DNA from: a virus
Length of the DNA stretch: 64,000 nt
Virus record (IMG/VR): IMGVR_UViG_3300010413_002950
Coordinates: 1 to 64,000 of that record
Reading direction: 5' to 3' (one strand)
A model generated the notes under the pieces. The model made no database searches and was not told the origin of the DNA. It saw nothing but the letters and a program-made list of their open reading frames with translations. Positions 45,302-55,947 of this stretch are shown in pieces (positions within the stretch are counted from its first letter, which is position 1; every line of letters starts with the position of its first letter). Both the position numbers and the translations under genes were made by a program.

Positions 45302-47626
45302 CTACTCTGTAGGATAAATTTCTGATACATTACCATTTAGGTAAGTTGCTAAATTGTAATCGTATTCATGACCCAAGAATAAAGTCATCAATGGTGTAAA
45401 ATATTGCTTCCAAGATCCTACCAATGATGAAGCTCCGCCAGTAGTAGCTCCTTCAACTTCAATTGTTCCATCTATTGGATTTAAGTTGATGATTTTAGCT
45501 GAAGATTGAGGAAATGTTATAGCTGTGGTATTAGCTAATAGATCAGTGCCATTTCTTTTAACACATACATATTTATTAGTATAATCCCATAATACAGTAA
45601 TTCTTTCTGAAACTGATAAATATAGATCGTAAATAATAGAATCATCTGTAAGAATATCGTCTGTTCCCCAATGTGGAGCCCAAATAATAGAATGTTTTTT
45701 TGAAGCTATTACAGAAGAATAATTTCCAGGTAGCCAATAACATTTGCTCTCTCTTCTTTCCATAGAAGTAGAAACATTAGACATCGGAGATGTTAGAAAT
45801 GTAGCTTCATTAGCTCCATATCCTTCTTGTAAGCTAGATAGCCAAAAATATAATGCACTAGTTCCATCACTAGCAAATGTTTCAGAGGTGTCGCTACTAG
45901 CTCCAAAGTAAAACGGAACTTCTGTATCTGTGGTGTTGCAAAGTCCAGTAATAGCTATATGAAACCAGTCTTTTTGTAATCGCCTTATTGTATTTTTAGT
46001 ATTTGTGGCTATTACTACTTCATCTTCCAAATCAAATCTAGCATAAGCTGCTCCAGCTGATTCAGTACCATCAAAATGAGAAGCTGGAAGAAATAGATTT
46101 ACATATCTAGATCCATCATTTCTTACACAAATACTAAGATTATAGTATTTACCAGAAGTAACAGAATTAGCATTACGGTATAGCTGATGTAACGAATTAT
46201 CAGTACTTGGTGTAAATTTTTCAGCAGTATTTGAACCAAAGTATGTAGTAGGATCCTGAATAGCATTAGATGTTATAACATCGTTTGTTTGTGTTTTAAG
46301 ATATAGGTTGATGTTTTCGCTAAATTCTGCATAATCGGTTATTCTACTTTCTATAGCTACACAAATTCTGTTTAGTATTCTGCGTAGTGGCTTTTCATCT
46401 GTATCATAATTGCCACCCCATATTCCACCAGAACCAATTGAGAATCTGTCATTTGTACTAGCATTTTCATAATTCATGTCTATGAAATTAGCATATGGTT
46501 CAGACATATAGTTTGGATACATTGTTTCAACTTCGCTACATTCTAAGTACGAATTAATTAAATTGAATGCTGGGTATCCAGTTTCTAATGAAGTGGATTT
46601 ACTTATAGCTGTATATTCCAAATTGCCATCTATGTAGATTTTTAAAATTACAGATCCTTCAAAGTGTGACAAATCAAATCTTAGACCGTACCAAATTCCT
46701 TCATAAAAATTAAACGTAAATGACCCAATTAATCCATCAAATGAATAAACGTTTACATTTCCACTAAAATCATATGATATTGCATATCCAGATAAAAACG
46801 GATATGCGTATTTTCCATACGGACTAATTGTAGCCGTATCAGATCCACCATTACTCCAAAATCTAACCCTAAAATAGGTTACTTGGTTAATCCAATTGGT
46901 TTCTAATTCTGTAGTCCATGCAAATTCAACCGTAGAAAGAGAATCTCCAACTTTTAAAACGCTATCTTCTACTGTTAAATTATAAGTTATTGGATCTTGC
47001 CATTGAGTAAGATCTCCCTCTATTAAAAATTGATCAAGAAATTTCAAATAGGTTATTTCTATGGTTTCATTAACTGCCCTCATTAATTCTATAATTCCTT
47101 CAAGAGCAATTTTTGATTCAGGTTCAACAACTCGAAGATTAGAAACGTTTTCAGCTCCAGAAATATCAGGATCTGGTAATTCTATCAACCATGGATCTAG
47201 ACCTTGATGATCCTCTCCAAATTGTGTTTCATCTAATACCCATCGAAAATCAAACCAATTCCATATCCTATTTCTAGAATTGAATGCAAAGTAAATAATA
47301 TCATTTATAGTATCTTCTGGTCCCTTATTTTTCCAAAGATTAACAGATACGGATATTAACCTTCTAAGAGAATCGTAATCTAATTCGTTCGTTATGTAGT
47401 CAAGTTCAGGTGTCCAACCAACTATGTTTTTCAGATATTGTAATATTCTGTCTGGACATTCAGTTATTGACCAAATTGTCGGAATAGATTGAAGTATTTC
47501 TGAATTAATTTCCCATATTGTCTGTGGACCCACAAGATATCTTTCTAAAAATTGATATCCTTCTTGCTGATCTAGCTTCCTAATTTCTTCTATAAGAAAA
47601 TTGTATATTTGTGTAGGTACAGTCAT
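45302..47626 (-). CDS. tail protein I-like baseplate protein with C-terminal lectin-like region
   Basis: 774 aa. Residues 1-140 match the phage tail protein I (P2 gpI-like) pattern: SIPTIWSITECPDRILQYLKNIVGW then LRRLISVSVNLWKNKGPEDTINDI, which attaches fibres to the baseplate. The long C-terminal part is beta-rich with LamG-like segments. It follows the gpJ-like gene as in P2. Confidence 0.75.
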   Translation of the reverse strand: MTVPTQIYNFLIEEIRKLDQQEGYQFLERYLVGPQTIWEINSEILQSIPTIWSITECPDRILQYLKNIVGWTPELDYITNELDYDSLRRLISVSVNLWKNKGPEDTINDIIYFAFNSRNRIWNWFDFRWVLDETQFGEDHQGLDPWLIELPDPDISGAENVSNLRVVEPESKIALEGIIELMRAVNETIEITYLKFLDQFLIEGDLTQWQDPITYNLTVEDSVLKVGDSLSTVEFAWTTELETNWINQVTYFRVRFWSNGGSDTATISPYGKYAYPFLSGYAISYDFSGNVNVYSFDGLIGSFTFNFYEGIWYGLRFDLSHFEGSVILKIYIDGNLEYTAISKSTSLETGYPAFNLINSYLECSEVETMYPNYMSEPYANFIDMNYENASTNDRFSIGSGGIWGGNYDTDEKPLRRILNRICVAIESRITDYAEFSENINLYLKTQTNDVITSNAIQDPTTYFGSNTAEKFTPSTDNSLHQLYRNANSVTSGKYYNLSICVRNDGSRYVNLFLPASHFDGTESAGAAYARFDLEDEVVIATNTKNTIRRLQKDWFHIAITGLCNTTDTEVPFYFGASSDTSETFASDGTSALYFWLSSLQEGYGANEATFLTSPMSNVSTSMERRESKCYWLPGNYSSVIASKKHSIIWAPHWGTDDILTDDSIIYDLYLSVSERITVLWDYTNKYVCVKRNGTDLLANTTAITFPQSSAKIINLNPIDGTIEVEGATTGGASSLVGSWKQYFTPLMTLFLGHEYDYNLATYLNGNVSEIYPTE

Positions 47627-47627
47627 A

Positions 47628-49811
47628 TTAACCAGCGGTAATAATTATATTTCCAGCTAATGGCAATTGTCTAGTTTCTAGTATTAAATCGGATGCAACA
47701 CCATTAATAAGTAAATTTTCAACATTAACGATATTAGAATCTGTAAGATGTATTTTATGTGTCATATCTGATAAATAGATAGTATCTCCAAATTCCCACT
47801 CAAATGTTACTCCATCTTCGGTTTTAGCTTCTGGGTTTAATAATGCCGTTAGCGCATCTTCTACAGCATCAACACTGGTTGCACCATATACTGTGGCTGA
47901 TATGTTGACAGTTTTTGGCTCATAATTTGTGGCTACCACTTCCTGATTTGCCACTAGCCTTTTAGGGGCTGGAGGTAAAGCATATTTGTCACCATTGAAA
48001 TACAATTCTAGAGCTTCTAATTGCTCTGTAGATGCTGGACTACCACCCGAAGCTACAACTATTATCTCTGTTGTTTTTGGACCAAATGCCCCTTCATTAG
48101 CAAAAGCTCTAGCGAAAATTCTAGAACCTGTAATTGGATCTATATATGCTTCGGTAAGTGTTTCTATATCTCCTGGACCTAAAGCTACAGAGCTTACTCT
48201 TAAAGAAGCTGGACCAAGAATTTTAGCCAATTCAAGGCTTTCTTCACTAGCACTTTGTGATTCTTGCCAACCAAAAGATGGCCTTGGATTCCACAGTGAA
48301 GCTATATTGATAAGACCAGATTTGTCAACTGTTATAGAATTTTCACCAACTGTTCCATTTATATCCACACCATATCTATATGTTGCAGCTATTGTTTGTC
48401 CACTACCAGGAATCAATCCTCTAATTCCATCTCCAAATTTAATAACCCCTCTATCATTTTCTCCAAGCTTGAACGTATAGTGCAACGATGTAGCGGTACT
48501 TTGAAGAAAGTTATCAACCTTTTGCCACACAATACTATTAACTGTTACTGTTTCAGAATTATCTATTACTCCTTCTCTAACTGTTTGAAATTCTTGATTA
48601 GCGGTTCCATCTGAAATTCCTAAGGATGATTCCTGTTGTAATTTACCTTGAATAGCTAAAGCTTTAACATATTGATCTCCAATATCTATTCGCAATTGAT
48701 CTATAATAGGAGCTGTAGGTGTACTTACAGAAATAATTCTGTAGCGTAACCAATAATTATTTTCATTATTTACTTCGCCTTTAACCCATTCTAGTGTCAA
48801 ATTCTCTGGTAGTATATAGTCTACATCTCCAGCTGCAGCTAAATTGATAGCAGTTCCAGAAACGGATAACTCTTTCCAATTTCTACCAGCTGTATAATGC
48901 TCTGGGTTATTATCCCAATCGCTAACTTGTTGACCTAGCAAGGTAGATGTAGTGATATAGTTTTTATTACCGCTTCCATAATCAGCCCATTCAGAAACTA
49001 TATTTTCTTCTGCAGATCCAGTTTGATCTAGCTGAATTCTAACTAGTGTTCCAGATCTATCGCTAGTACCTAATAAATTATTAATCTCAAATCGCAATGT
49101 AGATCCAACTATAGCTACAGAATTTGGATGATCATCGAGAACATTACCATCATAGAATTCCCAGATACCTGTTAATCCAGATCCAACTGTATCAAAAGCC
49201 ACATTTAGCTTATTCCACAAAATGCCACTATGTCCTATATACAAACAATCCCTAGCTGCAGGACTAGCCCATGGTGTAAAGTCATCTCCAGGAGCGCTAT
49301 TAGCTTTGGCTGTATAATCTGTGTAAGTATCTAAGCTATAGTCATAGGCAAATACTTTGGTTATATCACCTTCGCTACTTGCAGCTACAGTAAGAGCTTC
49401 TAAAACCTCAAATGTAATTACTTCTCCTGTAACTTGAGATCTAGTAGCAACCTGAGCATATTGGTTAATAACTTGGGTAGCTACAGTTAATGGTTGTGTA
49501 AGCTTAAAAACAATATCAACTTTAGCTGGAGAAGCAGAAGCTAATTCATAATCTATAAGCCTAAGCATATTGCGAATAGTTTCAGCAAGTCTAGCTGTAG
49601 GTAACGTGTTCTCATTGGCTAGCATATCAGCATTAGTATTATTGAGGTGACCAACCAAAGCAAAAGCTCTAAGCAATTGAATTAATGGCTCATGTACAGA
49701 TTCATCTGTTAATTCTGGTACATTGATACGCTTAAATTGAATTAACTGCTCTAATATTTGAGGATAATAAAAGGCAGACCAATCAAAACTAGGAATTTCA
49801 ATATTTGCCAT
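47628..49811 (-). CDS. baseplate J-like (Mu gp47/P2 gpJ) protein
   Basis: 727 aa from MANIEIPSF, with AGGAG six bases before the ATG (the longer ORF from 49859 is a run-through). The N-terminal half has the typical RLAETIRNMLRLIDYELASASPAKV region, and later EGAFGPKTTEIIVVASGGSP and LVANQEVVATNYEPKTVNISATV, the gpJ-core layout. Forms the wedge that connects to the spike hub. Confidence 0.85.
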   Translation of the reverse strand: MANIEIPSFDWSAFYYPQILEQLIQFKRINVPELTDESVHEPLIQLLRAFALVGHLNNTNADMLANENTLPTARLAETIRNMLRLIDYELASASPAKVDIVFKLTQPLTVATQVINQYAQVATRSQVTGEVITFEVLEALTVAASSEGDITKVFAYDYSLDTYTDYTAKANSAPGDDFTPWASPAARDCLYIGHSGILWNKLNVAFDTVGSGLTGIWEFYDGNVLDDHPNSVAIVGSTLRFEINNLLGTSDRSGTLVRIQLDQTGSAEENIVSEWADYGSGNKNYITTSTLLGQQVSDWDNNPEHYTAGRNWKELSVSGTAINLAAAGDVDYILPENLTLEWVKGEVNNENNYWLRYRIISVSTPTAPIIDQLRIDIGDQYVKALAIQGKLQQESSLGISDGTANQEFQTVREGVIDNSETVTVNSIVWQKVDNFLQSTATSLHYTFKLGENDRGVIKFGDGIRGLIPGSGQTIAATYRYGVDINGTVGENSITVDKSGLINIASLWNPRPSFGWQESQSASEESLELAKILGPASLRVSSVALGPGDIETLTEAYIDPITGSRIFARAFANEGAFGPKTTEIIVVASGGSPASTEQLEALELYFNGDKYALPPAPKRLVANQEVVATNYEPKTVNISATVYGATSVDAVEDALTALLNPEAKTEDGVTFEWEFGDTIYLSDMTHKIHLTDSNIVNVENLLINGVASDLILETRQLPLAGNIIITAG

Positions 49812-49812
49812 C

Positions 49813-50193
49813 TTATGCTCCTGTTCTGAAAGCGTGCCTAAACACCGTTGGAGTATCACTTTCCAAATTGATAAACTGAAATTCTAATATAAGCTCCTGT
49901 CTTGAAACATCTCTAGACCACTTAATTGTATTACGTGCAAGCTTATATAGCAAATCATCTTCAAATTCTTTAAATATTTTATACAATCTACGGGTTATAT
50001 CTGCTCTAAGTTGATCTGTATTTGATCCAAATATCATAGACTCACCTAAAGATACATCTTGTTGATAAGCATTATCATTATAGCCAGATCCAAGAGCTGT
50101 TTTTATAATCTTAATAGCTTGCTCGTCTCCTTCTATAATTTTAGAGCCGCCAAAATTATTTACACCTACTGGAATTTTTAAGCCTTTTGCCAT
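49813..50193 (-). CDS. gp25-like baseplate wedge protein
   Basis: 126 aa from MAKGLKIPVG (ATG 1 nt after the upstream stop). GDEQAIKIIKTALGSG, then IFGSNTDQLRADITRRLYKIFKEFEDDL and LEFQFINL follow the T4 gp25/P2 gpW layout. Baseplate wedge component; upstream of gpJ-like gene as usual. Confidence 0.75.
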   Translation of the reverse strand: MAKGLKIPVGVNNFGGSKIIEGDEQAIKIIKTALGSGYNDNAYQQDVSLGESMIFGSNTDQLRADITRRLYKIFKEFEDDLLYKLARNTIKWSRDVSRQELILEFQFINLESDTPTVFRHAFRTGA

Positions 50194-50194
50194 A

Positions 50195-50635
50195 TTATGA
50201 CCAATTAATTGGGCTACCTCCACCACTAGGAGTAGCCGTTCCTGTTCTTATCCAATTGTCAATTGCTGTAGCAAATCGCTGTGCTCCTTCAGCCCACGTG
50301 TCAGGAAACATCATGGTAAATAAATTGTAAAACCCTACAGATCCAGGGGGTGGCGTACCAACATAAGCTGGTAACATTCCGATAGCTATAGCATTAGCAA
50401 AATTAGCAAAGGCCAATTCCATTTCAGCTGAAGCTTCAACCTCTAATATAAATATAGCCATTAATTCTGTTTCCAAGCTAGAAGCAGCACTATCAACAGT
50501 TGTTGAAGAAGGAATAATATTAGAGGAGTAAAGTCTCATAGCCTCCTTCCATTTATATGCTGCATCTTCAGCACAATCGCTACAATCTTCTGCTAAATCG
50601 CACAAATCTTCTCTTAGCTGTATTGGATCTAACAT
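50195..50635 (-). CDS. hypothetical baseplate-cluster protein, 146 aa
   Basis: Helical N-terminus with paired Cys (LCDLAEDCSDCAEDAAY), Ala-rich middle and a Gly/Pro-rich tail (ATPSGGGSPINWS). Placed between spike and wedge genes, so a virion or assembly protein is likely. Not recognised by motif. Confidence 0.6.
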   Translation of the reverse strand: MLDPIQLREDLCDLAEDCSDCAEDAAYKWKEAMRLYSSNIIPSSTTVDSAASSLETELMAIFILEVEASAEMELAFANFANAIAIGMLPAYVGTPPPGSVGFYNLFTMMFPDTWAEGAQRFATAIDNWIRTGTATPSGGGSPINWS

Positions 50636-51237
50636 TATTTACTAAATACCTCTGTTGATAATGTATTAGCTGGCAATGGAACAATTGGTACACCAGTTGG
50701 TCCCATAGCAGAAGAATGAGTATGAGTATCATAAGCTGTCTTAAATGAAGTACCTAAAACAACTGGCTCTACAGCGCCTTCACCCAACTGTATAATTCCA
50801 TTCTGTAGATCTATCCTAATATCACCATTTTTTAGTGATATAGAAATCTTTTCTTGTCCAGTGCTATCATCAAATATAACAATGTTTCCAGCTGGAGAAG
50901 CAAAACCACGCCTTTTCCCATAGTTCGTTTTGAATTCATCATTAATAGGCGTATCTTGATTATATTCTCTTTTGCCTTCCCAGTGGATATCAGGAGCTTG
51001 GATAAAGCCTTGACCATATGATCTATCTTTATCGTTACTACTAACTACAACAATTTCTACTTCTTCGCCGATATCAGGAACATAGAACCAACCCCAGTCA
51101 AATCTAGGATCGATCCATCTATTGTATTTAATTTCATCTGAGCCAAGTAGCCCTATGCAAGAAACCTGTATCCTTCCTCTAGTTTCTGGATCCTGGTTGT
51201 CTACTACTGTAGCAGGAAATTTCTCTTCTGTATTCAT
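50635..51237 (-). CDS. baseplate spike protein (gpV-like)
   Basis: 200 aa. N-terminal OB-fold (FPATVVDNQDPETRGRIQVSCIGLLG, then WFYVPDIGEEVEIVVVSSND) is the phage baseplate assembly V/gp5 OB type; the C-terminal is a short beta-helix-like repeat (ISISLKNGDIRIDLQNGIIQL) and an HTHSSAMGPTG end. Forms the membrane-piercing tip. Follows the gpD-like hub gene. Confidence 0.82.
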   Translation of the reverse strand: MNTEEKFPATVVDNQDPETRGRIQVSCIGLLGSDEIKYNRWIDPRFDWGWFYVPDIGEEVEIVVVSSNDKDRSYGQGFIQAPDIHWEGKREYNQDTPINDEFKTNYGKRRGFASPAGNIVIFDDSTGQEKISISLKNGDIRIDLQNGIIQLGEGAVEPVVLGTSFKTAYDTHTHSSAMGPTGVPIVPLPANTLSTEVFSK

Positions 51238-52431
51238 CTATATAACTTTCCTTGCTGTGAAGTCTATGAGATATCCACTAGTTGGATTGAATACATGTCT
51301 CACTCTAGTAAAATAATAATCACCACTAAGCCCCACATCTGGAAGCTTTATCTCATGAATCTGTCTAGCAAAAACATCTGGTACACCAATTGTTGTACCC
51401 CTCCCCACAATGAAATTCTCTCTTCTTTTATTCCACCACATTTGAGCCCACAGCTTAGCCTCAATAGGTGTTTTAAATTTTATATCGCTAACTACATCTA
51501 TAGCATAATTGCCAAAAAATAGTTTTAGAACTGCACCACCAGTGGTATGAGATTCTCCAATTGTTTCACTTGCATTTCCAGTGTATCTAACATCAGGTAC
51601 TGATTCCGTATCATCAAATTCTTCAAGTACGGTTTGTGGTCCTGACTCATCTGTCCCAGGAATTCTGCCTTGAACCTGAAGCTTAGTAATTGCTCCTTGC
51701 AAGGCCATTTCTGGAACAAAATCTAATAGTGTTCCCTTATTTCCAGCATAATATTGAAATGTATGTTTGCTTACTTCTTGCTCAAGAGCTAAATTAGCTG
51801 GATCTTTAAAATGAAGTGTCCATCCACCATCGTAGTCAACCCAAAAGCTATAGCCCATGATATTAGCTAGGGCGTCAACAAATTCATAGTCGCTCATATC
51901 GGCTTTTTGAGGCGAAGAATATCTGCCTGGAGTTTCATCTATATCAAGATTTGAAAATGAATAAGCGTCTCTATTGGCTACATTCTCTACAGCTTCATGG
52001 ATTAATGTACTTTCTTCTATAATTCTATCTTTAGATCTATCTATTGGCGGTCTATGTTGCATCATAAGAAAATCAGCAGTATTAGCTACTACATTAATTG
52101 TCGGAAAGCTATCTCCAGATGGATAATTGATTTTTACATTAGTAATAATAGCTCTACCAACTTCACTCACAGAAGGCCCATAACCAAAATAGAGCCCTAG
52201 CTCATTTCCTGGTTGCCATAGCTTGGAATCACTAAGCATAAAATCAGGATTAATTAATGTTAATCTAGCCTCATCAGCTATTCCATCAGCGCTTTCGTAT
52301 TCTAATTCTTGTACAAATTTGCTTATATTGACACCTATCTCAACACCTTCAACCGTAATGTCAAAATTAGGAGCTGAAAAATCTGTTTTTTCTCCTAGTA
52401 ATGAACTAGCTATGTCTCCTAATGCTACCAT
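51238..52431 (-). CDS. baseplate hub protein (gpD-like)
   Basis: 397 aa. The opening (NFDITVEGVEIGVNISKFVQ, then ELGLYFGYGPSVSEVGRAIITNVKINYPSG) and ADFLMMQHRPPIDRS match the late-control D/gp27 family, which sits on the spike and links to the tube. Encoded directly before the spike gene. No extended insertion seen. Confidence 0.8.
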   Translation of the reverse strand: MVALGDIASSLLGEKTDFSAPNFDITVEGVEIGVNISKFVQELEYESADGIADEARLTLINPDFMLSDSKLWQPGNELGLYFGYGPSVSEVGRAIITNVKINYPSGDSFPTINVVANTADFLMMQHRPPIDRSKDRIIEESTLIHEAVENVANRDAYSFSNLDIDETPGRYSSPQKADMSDYEFVDALANIMGYSFWVDYDGGWTLHFKDPANLALEQEVSKHTFQYYAGNKGTLLDFVPEMALQGAITKLQVQGRIPGTDESGPQTVLEEFDDTESVPDVRYTGNASETIGESHTTGGAVLKLFFGNYAIDVVSDIKFKTPIEAKLWAQMWWNKRRENFIVGRGTTIGVPDVFARQIHEIKLPDVGLSGDYYFTRVRHVFNPTSGYLIDFTARKVI

Positions 52432-53339
52432 TATAACCCTATAGGAACTAACACAGAAAAATAAGGCTGATTAGTTCTTTCAAAAGTTTCATTTCGTAGA
52501 TCTCGCTGTGGTGTTTCTTTAGTGCCAAAGCTATTTTTGAAAGTAGTTGACTTAGGTGTTATAACTTCTCGCTTAATAGCTCCGGCTGAAGGAAGCTTTA
52601 TGATATCGCCTTCAGCTATAACCTGCTTATCGGGATGTAACCTTCTAATTACATCTCCCAATTTAGGCTCTCCATATTCTCTATAAGCAAGTAATTCGTA
52701 ATAATCACCTTCTTGAGCCCTATGATATCGAGTCAAAGGAAATGGCTTTGGCTCTAAACTAAATTCTTCTACAGCTCTTATTGTAATTGAGCATTGTACG
52801 CCACGGATACCGCCATTTTTCTTAGGAAATCTGAAATATCTAATTTCGCCTAAGCTCATTCTGCCACGAGCTAAATTAATGTTGCCATCTCCATATTCAA
52901 ATGATACATATGGCGGTCTTCCCAAGGAATCATCTTTCTTAGTCCATTCCTTGAGCTTAGCTATCTTATCTCCAGGAGCTGTATCATCAGAGGCCACAAA
53001 GCTCTCAACAGAGAAAGTAGCTGCGGCTGCTATGCCACTAATTACATCTGTGGGTGGCCCTTCATGATTTGCGAAAAAGAAAGCTCCAAAGGTTATAGTA
53101 TCTGGTGTGCCACGCAAGTATTGTGTTATCGGATTAGTACGGTTAAGGGATGTGTGTTCTATCCATTCAGATCCAACATTTTCGGTAAGATCTATTGGGC
53201 CAAATTGTCCAGTAACTGGCTCTTCATCGGTATCTACATTCTTAATAGTCCATACGATAGGCTCATCAGCCAATAGCTTATTTATAGCTGATGCTATTGG
53301 CCCAGCTGCTACTTGACCTATTGCTCTACCTATTGCCAT
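52431..53339 (-). CDS. LysM-containing baseplate/tube-initiator protein
   Basis: 302 aa. Tube-like N-terminal part (IVWTIKNVDTDEEPVTGQFGP, then FGAFFFANHEG), central strands and near residue 225 a LysM-type segment (AYREYGEPKLGDVIRRLHPD, then GDIIKLPSAG). Encoded between tape measure and hub, as the tube-initiator or gp53/gpU-like proteins are. A basic C-terminus follows. Confidence 0.68.
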   Translation of the reverse strand: MAIGRAIGQVAAGPIASAINKLLADEPIVWTIKNVDTDEEPVTGQFGPIDLTENVGSEWIEHTSLNRTNPITQYLRGTPDTITFGAFFFANHEGPPTDVISGIAAAATFSVESFVASDDTAPGDKIAKLKEWTKKDDSLGRPPYVSFEYGDGNINLARGRMSLGEIRYFRFPKKNGGIRGVQCSITIRAVEEFSLEPKPFPLTRYHRAQEGDYYELLAYREYGEPKLGDVIRRLHPDKQVIAEGDIIKLPSAGAIKREVITPKSTTFKNSFGTKETPQRDLRNETFERTNQPYFSVLVPIGL

Positions 53340-53341
53340 AA

Positions 53342-55762
53342 TTACCTACTTATTGGCATTGCGCCATGATATGCTACTATTCCTGGTTGCCAAGGTTTCT
53401 CTTTTCCTCCCCTACGTTGTATCTCTCTTTCTGCCCTGCTATTGGCTTTAGCTACCTCTCTACCATCAATATTTATGCTAGTGCATTTGTCCTTGCTAAC
53501 GCTATCAGCCGCCTGCTGAGCGGCATTTCGTGTCTCTCCAGCTACTTCTGCTAGATTCTCAGAAGTTACCGTTAATTGTTTAGCAAAATCTTGCATGAAT
53601 TTAGCGTTTCCAGACTCTGATTCAGCAATGTATTTCTGGATCATTTCTTGATCCATTTGCATACCTTTCTTTTGGATTGCAGCTATTTGTGGTGCCCTTT
53701 TGGCTTTAGCTTCTTCGGGACCAAGCAAACCAGCTGCTTCTCTTTCTTCCATGGAAACAGCTTTTCTAACAATTATCGGTTTAGCTAATTCTTCTGACCA
53801 CTTTTTCCAGGATTCAGGAGCTTGAATTCCGGCAAATTCTAAACCTTTAACAACCCAGCCTACAGTACTTTTAGCTAAATTGATAATGCCGTTAAACAGA
53901 GTTTCAAAAGCTGTAGCTATATGGCCTATAATTTCTTGATAGAAATTCAAAAAGCTTTGTCCTGGTCTTTTAAGCGCTAAAACTGCTATTCCAATAGCAG
54001 CTAAAGCTCCTAATAGAACCAAAACAGGACCAGAAACTAATCCCAACATAGCTATTCCTACAGCCTTTATTGAAGCACCAAAGGCTAATAATTTTTGAAA
54101 TGCAAGAATACCAAGTAATTGACCTAATAACCATAGATCCTTAATAACTGTAATCAAATTTGCAGAGAATGCTACTTGTAAAATTGGCCCTAACCCTAAA
54201 AGAATTCTACCAAAAACAGATAACATTGGAAGCAAACCAGATACTGTCCACCATAGCCCCTTAAATAACATAGACACACCTTTAAGAGCCACTCCAAAAA
54301 TTGGCATCATTGCCCCAAAGCCCATAAAGGTAAATGCAAATTCGCTTATTTTCCTTTTAGCACCTGGACCAAAAGCTTCATCTCCAGCTACACCCCACTG
54401 GAATAGAATCTTATGAATTGCTTTGAATGAATTGGATATATTGTTCATAGCATCATCAAAACCTTGAGCTATGGCTACCATATCCCAGCCAAATTTATCT
54501 CCAGCTTCTCTAAGCTTATCAAAATCTGCTCCACTTTTTCTAATTTCTCGAATAGCCTTAACTGCATATAAGAAATTATTAAGTGATTCAGTTACAGTTT
54601 GAAAAGCTTTTTTACCAGCTCCTTGAAATGGCAAGAATATCTCAATAGCTAAACTCTCCATTGAAGACATAAACAAAGTAAAAGCACCAGCTAAATTGTC
54701 TAATCTTGTTTTAGCTGCTTCAGATGCAGCTCCCATGCTATCAACTAAAGCGTTTTTCAATGTATTGGTTGATTCAACTCCAGCATCAGCTAAAGCAGCA
54801 AAAGCTCTAGAAGCACGCTGTGGGAAGATAACAGATTCAATTTCTGCTCTTTTAGCAAGATCTGGAATTCTATCTAATGCTTTTCTATAATCTGCAACCA
54901 CTTCAATAAGCGGCCTAAAGCCTTTCCCATCGGCTCTTATAAGGCTAACGCCTAACTTCTCCATAGCCTTAGCTGCTTGTTTAGAAGGAGATACTAGAGC
55001 ATTAACTAGGTTCATCATTAACATACCACCGGTGGAACCCTTATGCATTCGATTAGCCAATTGGCCCAAAACAGCTGTAGTTTCTTCAAGTGTCATCCCC
55101 CATTTTTGAGCACTAGATGCACCATAGCTCATAGCTTCAGCCATTTCAGGAAGCGTAGTAGCCGATTTCTGTCCAGCTACGGTTAATACATCTGAAACCC
55201 TAGCCGCATCTTTCATCTCTAGCCCCATAGCTCTAGTTACGCCACCAACATATTGAGCTGCTTCTCCTAACCCAATACCAGCAACTGCAGCTGCATCCAT
55301 GGTAGGACCAATAGCTTCCATGATTTCATTGGCATTGAAGCCTAAAACACCCAATTCTTTTATAGCCTGAGCTGATTGGGTAGCAGAAAATACAGATTCA
55401 ATACCTAGCTGTCTAGTTTTATCAACTAGCATTTTATATTCTTCTTGGCTAATTCCTCTCATTACAGCTTTGATATTAGAAAGCTCTTTTTCATATTCTA
55501 CAGACTTCATTATACCAAAGCCCATAGCTGCAGTTAATGGCAACATTGCTTTAGATATTTCTGTAAGCCCCTTAGCTGTAGTTTGAGCACCCCTACCTAT
55601 ACTACTAAAGGCTTTAGACATATTAGATTCCATGCCAGATCCAGCATTTCTGGTTGATTGCTCAAGGCTAGAAATTGCACGTTTACCTCTACTCGCTCCA
55701 GCTTCCATTTGAGTTGGATTGAGTGTAAGTAGCGCTCCTAAACCCATGGATTCTAATGCCAT
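53342..55762 (-). CDS. tail tape measure protein (TP901 type)
   Basis: 806 aa. The TP901 core is visible in residues 90-300 (YEKELSNIKAVMRGISQEEY, then LGFNANEIMEAIG, AAAVAGIGLGEAAQYVGG, ALVSPSKQAAKAMEKLG). Later hydrophobic stretches (about 480-620) are membrane-active segments, and the C-terminus is basic and helical. At about 1.5 angstrom per residue this implies a tail near 120 nm (family rule of thumb). Preceded by the frameshifted chaperone pair, as usual. Confidence 0.93.
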   Translation of the reverse strand: MALESMGLGALLTLNPTQMEAGASRGKRAISSLEQSTRNAGSGMESNMSKAFSSIGRGAQTTAKGLTEISKAMLPLTAAMGFGIMKSVEYEKELSNIKAVMRGISQEEYKMLVDKTRQLGIESVFSATQSAQAIKELGVLGFNANEIMEAIGPTMDAAAVAGIGLGEAAQYVGGVTRAMGLEMKDAARVSDVLTVAGQKSATTLPEMAEAMSYGASSAQKWGMTLEETTAVLGQLANRMHKGSTGGMLMMNLVNALVSPSKQAAKAMEKLGVSLIRADGKGFRPLIEVVADYRKALDRIPDLAKRAEIESVIFPQRASRAFAALADAGVESTNTLKNALVDSMGAASEAAKTRLDNLAGAFTLFMSSMESLAIEIFLPFQGAGKKAFQTVTESLNNFLYAVKAIREIRKSGADFDKLREAGDKFGWDMVAIAQGFDDAMNNISNSFKAIHKILFQWGVAGDEAFGPGAKRKISEFAFTFMGFGAMMPIFGVALKGVSMLFKGLWWTVSGLLPMLSVFGRILLGLGPILQVAFSANLITVIKDLWLLGQLLGILAFQKLLAFGASIKAVGIAMLGLVSGPVLVLLGALAAIGIAVLALKRPGQSFLNFYQEIIGHIATAFETLFNGIINLAKSTVGWVVKGLEFAGIQAPESWKKWSEELAKPIIVRKAVSMEEREAAGLLGPEEAKAKRAPQIAAIQKKGMQMDQEMIQKYIAESESGNAKFMQDFAKQLTVTSENLAEVAGETRNAAQQAADSVSKDKCTSINIDGREVAKANSRAEREIQRRGGKEKPWQPGIVAYHGAMPISR

Positions 55763-55947
55763 TACTTTATCTCTTCAGCTTTCTTTTTTGCTTCAAAATA
55801 TTTAATCATTCTATCAATATATTCTTCCATATATTTAAATTCCATCTCCATAGCTTGATCAAGATTAACTCCGCCACGCGAATGAAATGTTATAGTAAAT
55901 AAGCTATCGTAAACCTCCTTATCCCCGATTAATGGGAAGTAACTGAG
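55762..55947 (-). CDS. frameshift extension of the tail assembly chaperone (T part)
   Basis: 61 codons in the -1 frame following the slippery site: LSYFPLIGDKEVYDSLFTIT, then SRGGVNLDQAMEMEF and an ending KKAEEIK. No own start codon with a ribosome-binding site is evident. Stop overlaps the tape measure start (TAATG). Fused to the upstream gene the product is 325 aa, the G-T arrangement of tail chaperones. Confidence 0.75.
   Translation of the reverse strand, partial: LSYFPLIGDKEVYDSLFTITFHSRGGVNLDQAMEMEFKYMEEYIDRMIKYFEAKKKAEEIK

Noticed and set aside
49811-49859. Longer start for baseplate J-like protein
   Set aside because: AGGAG precedes the ATG at 49811, and the extra residues overlap the gp25-like gene.
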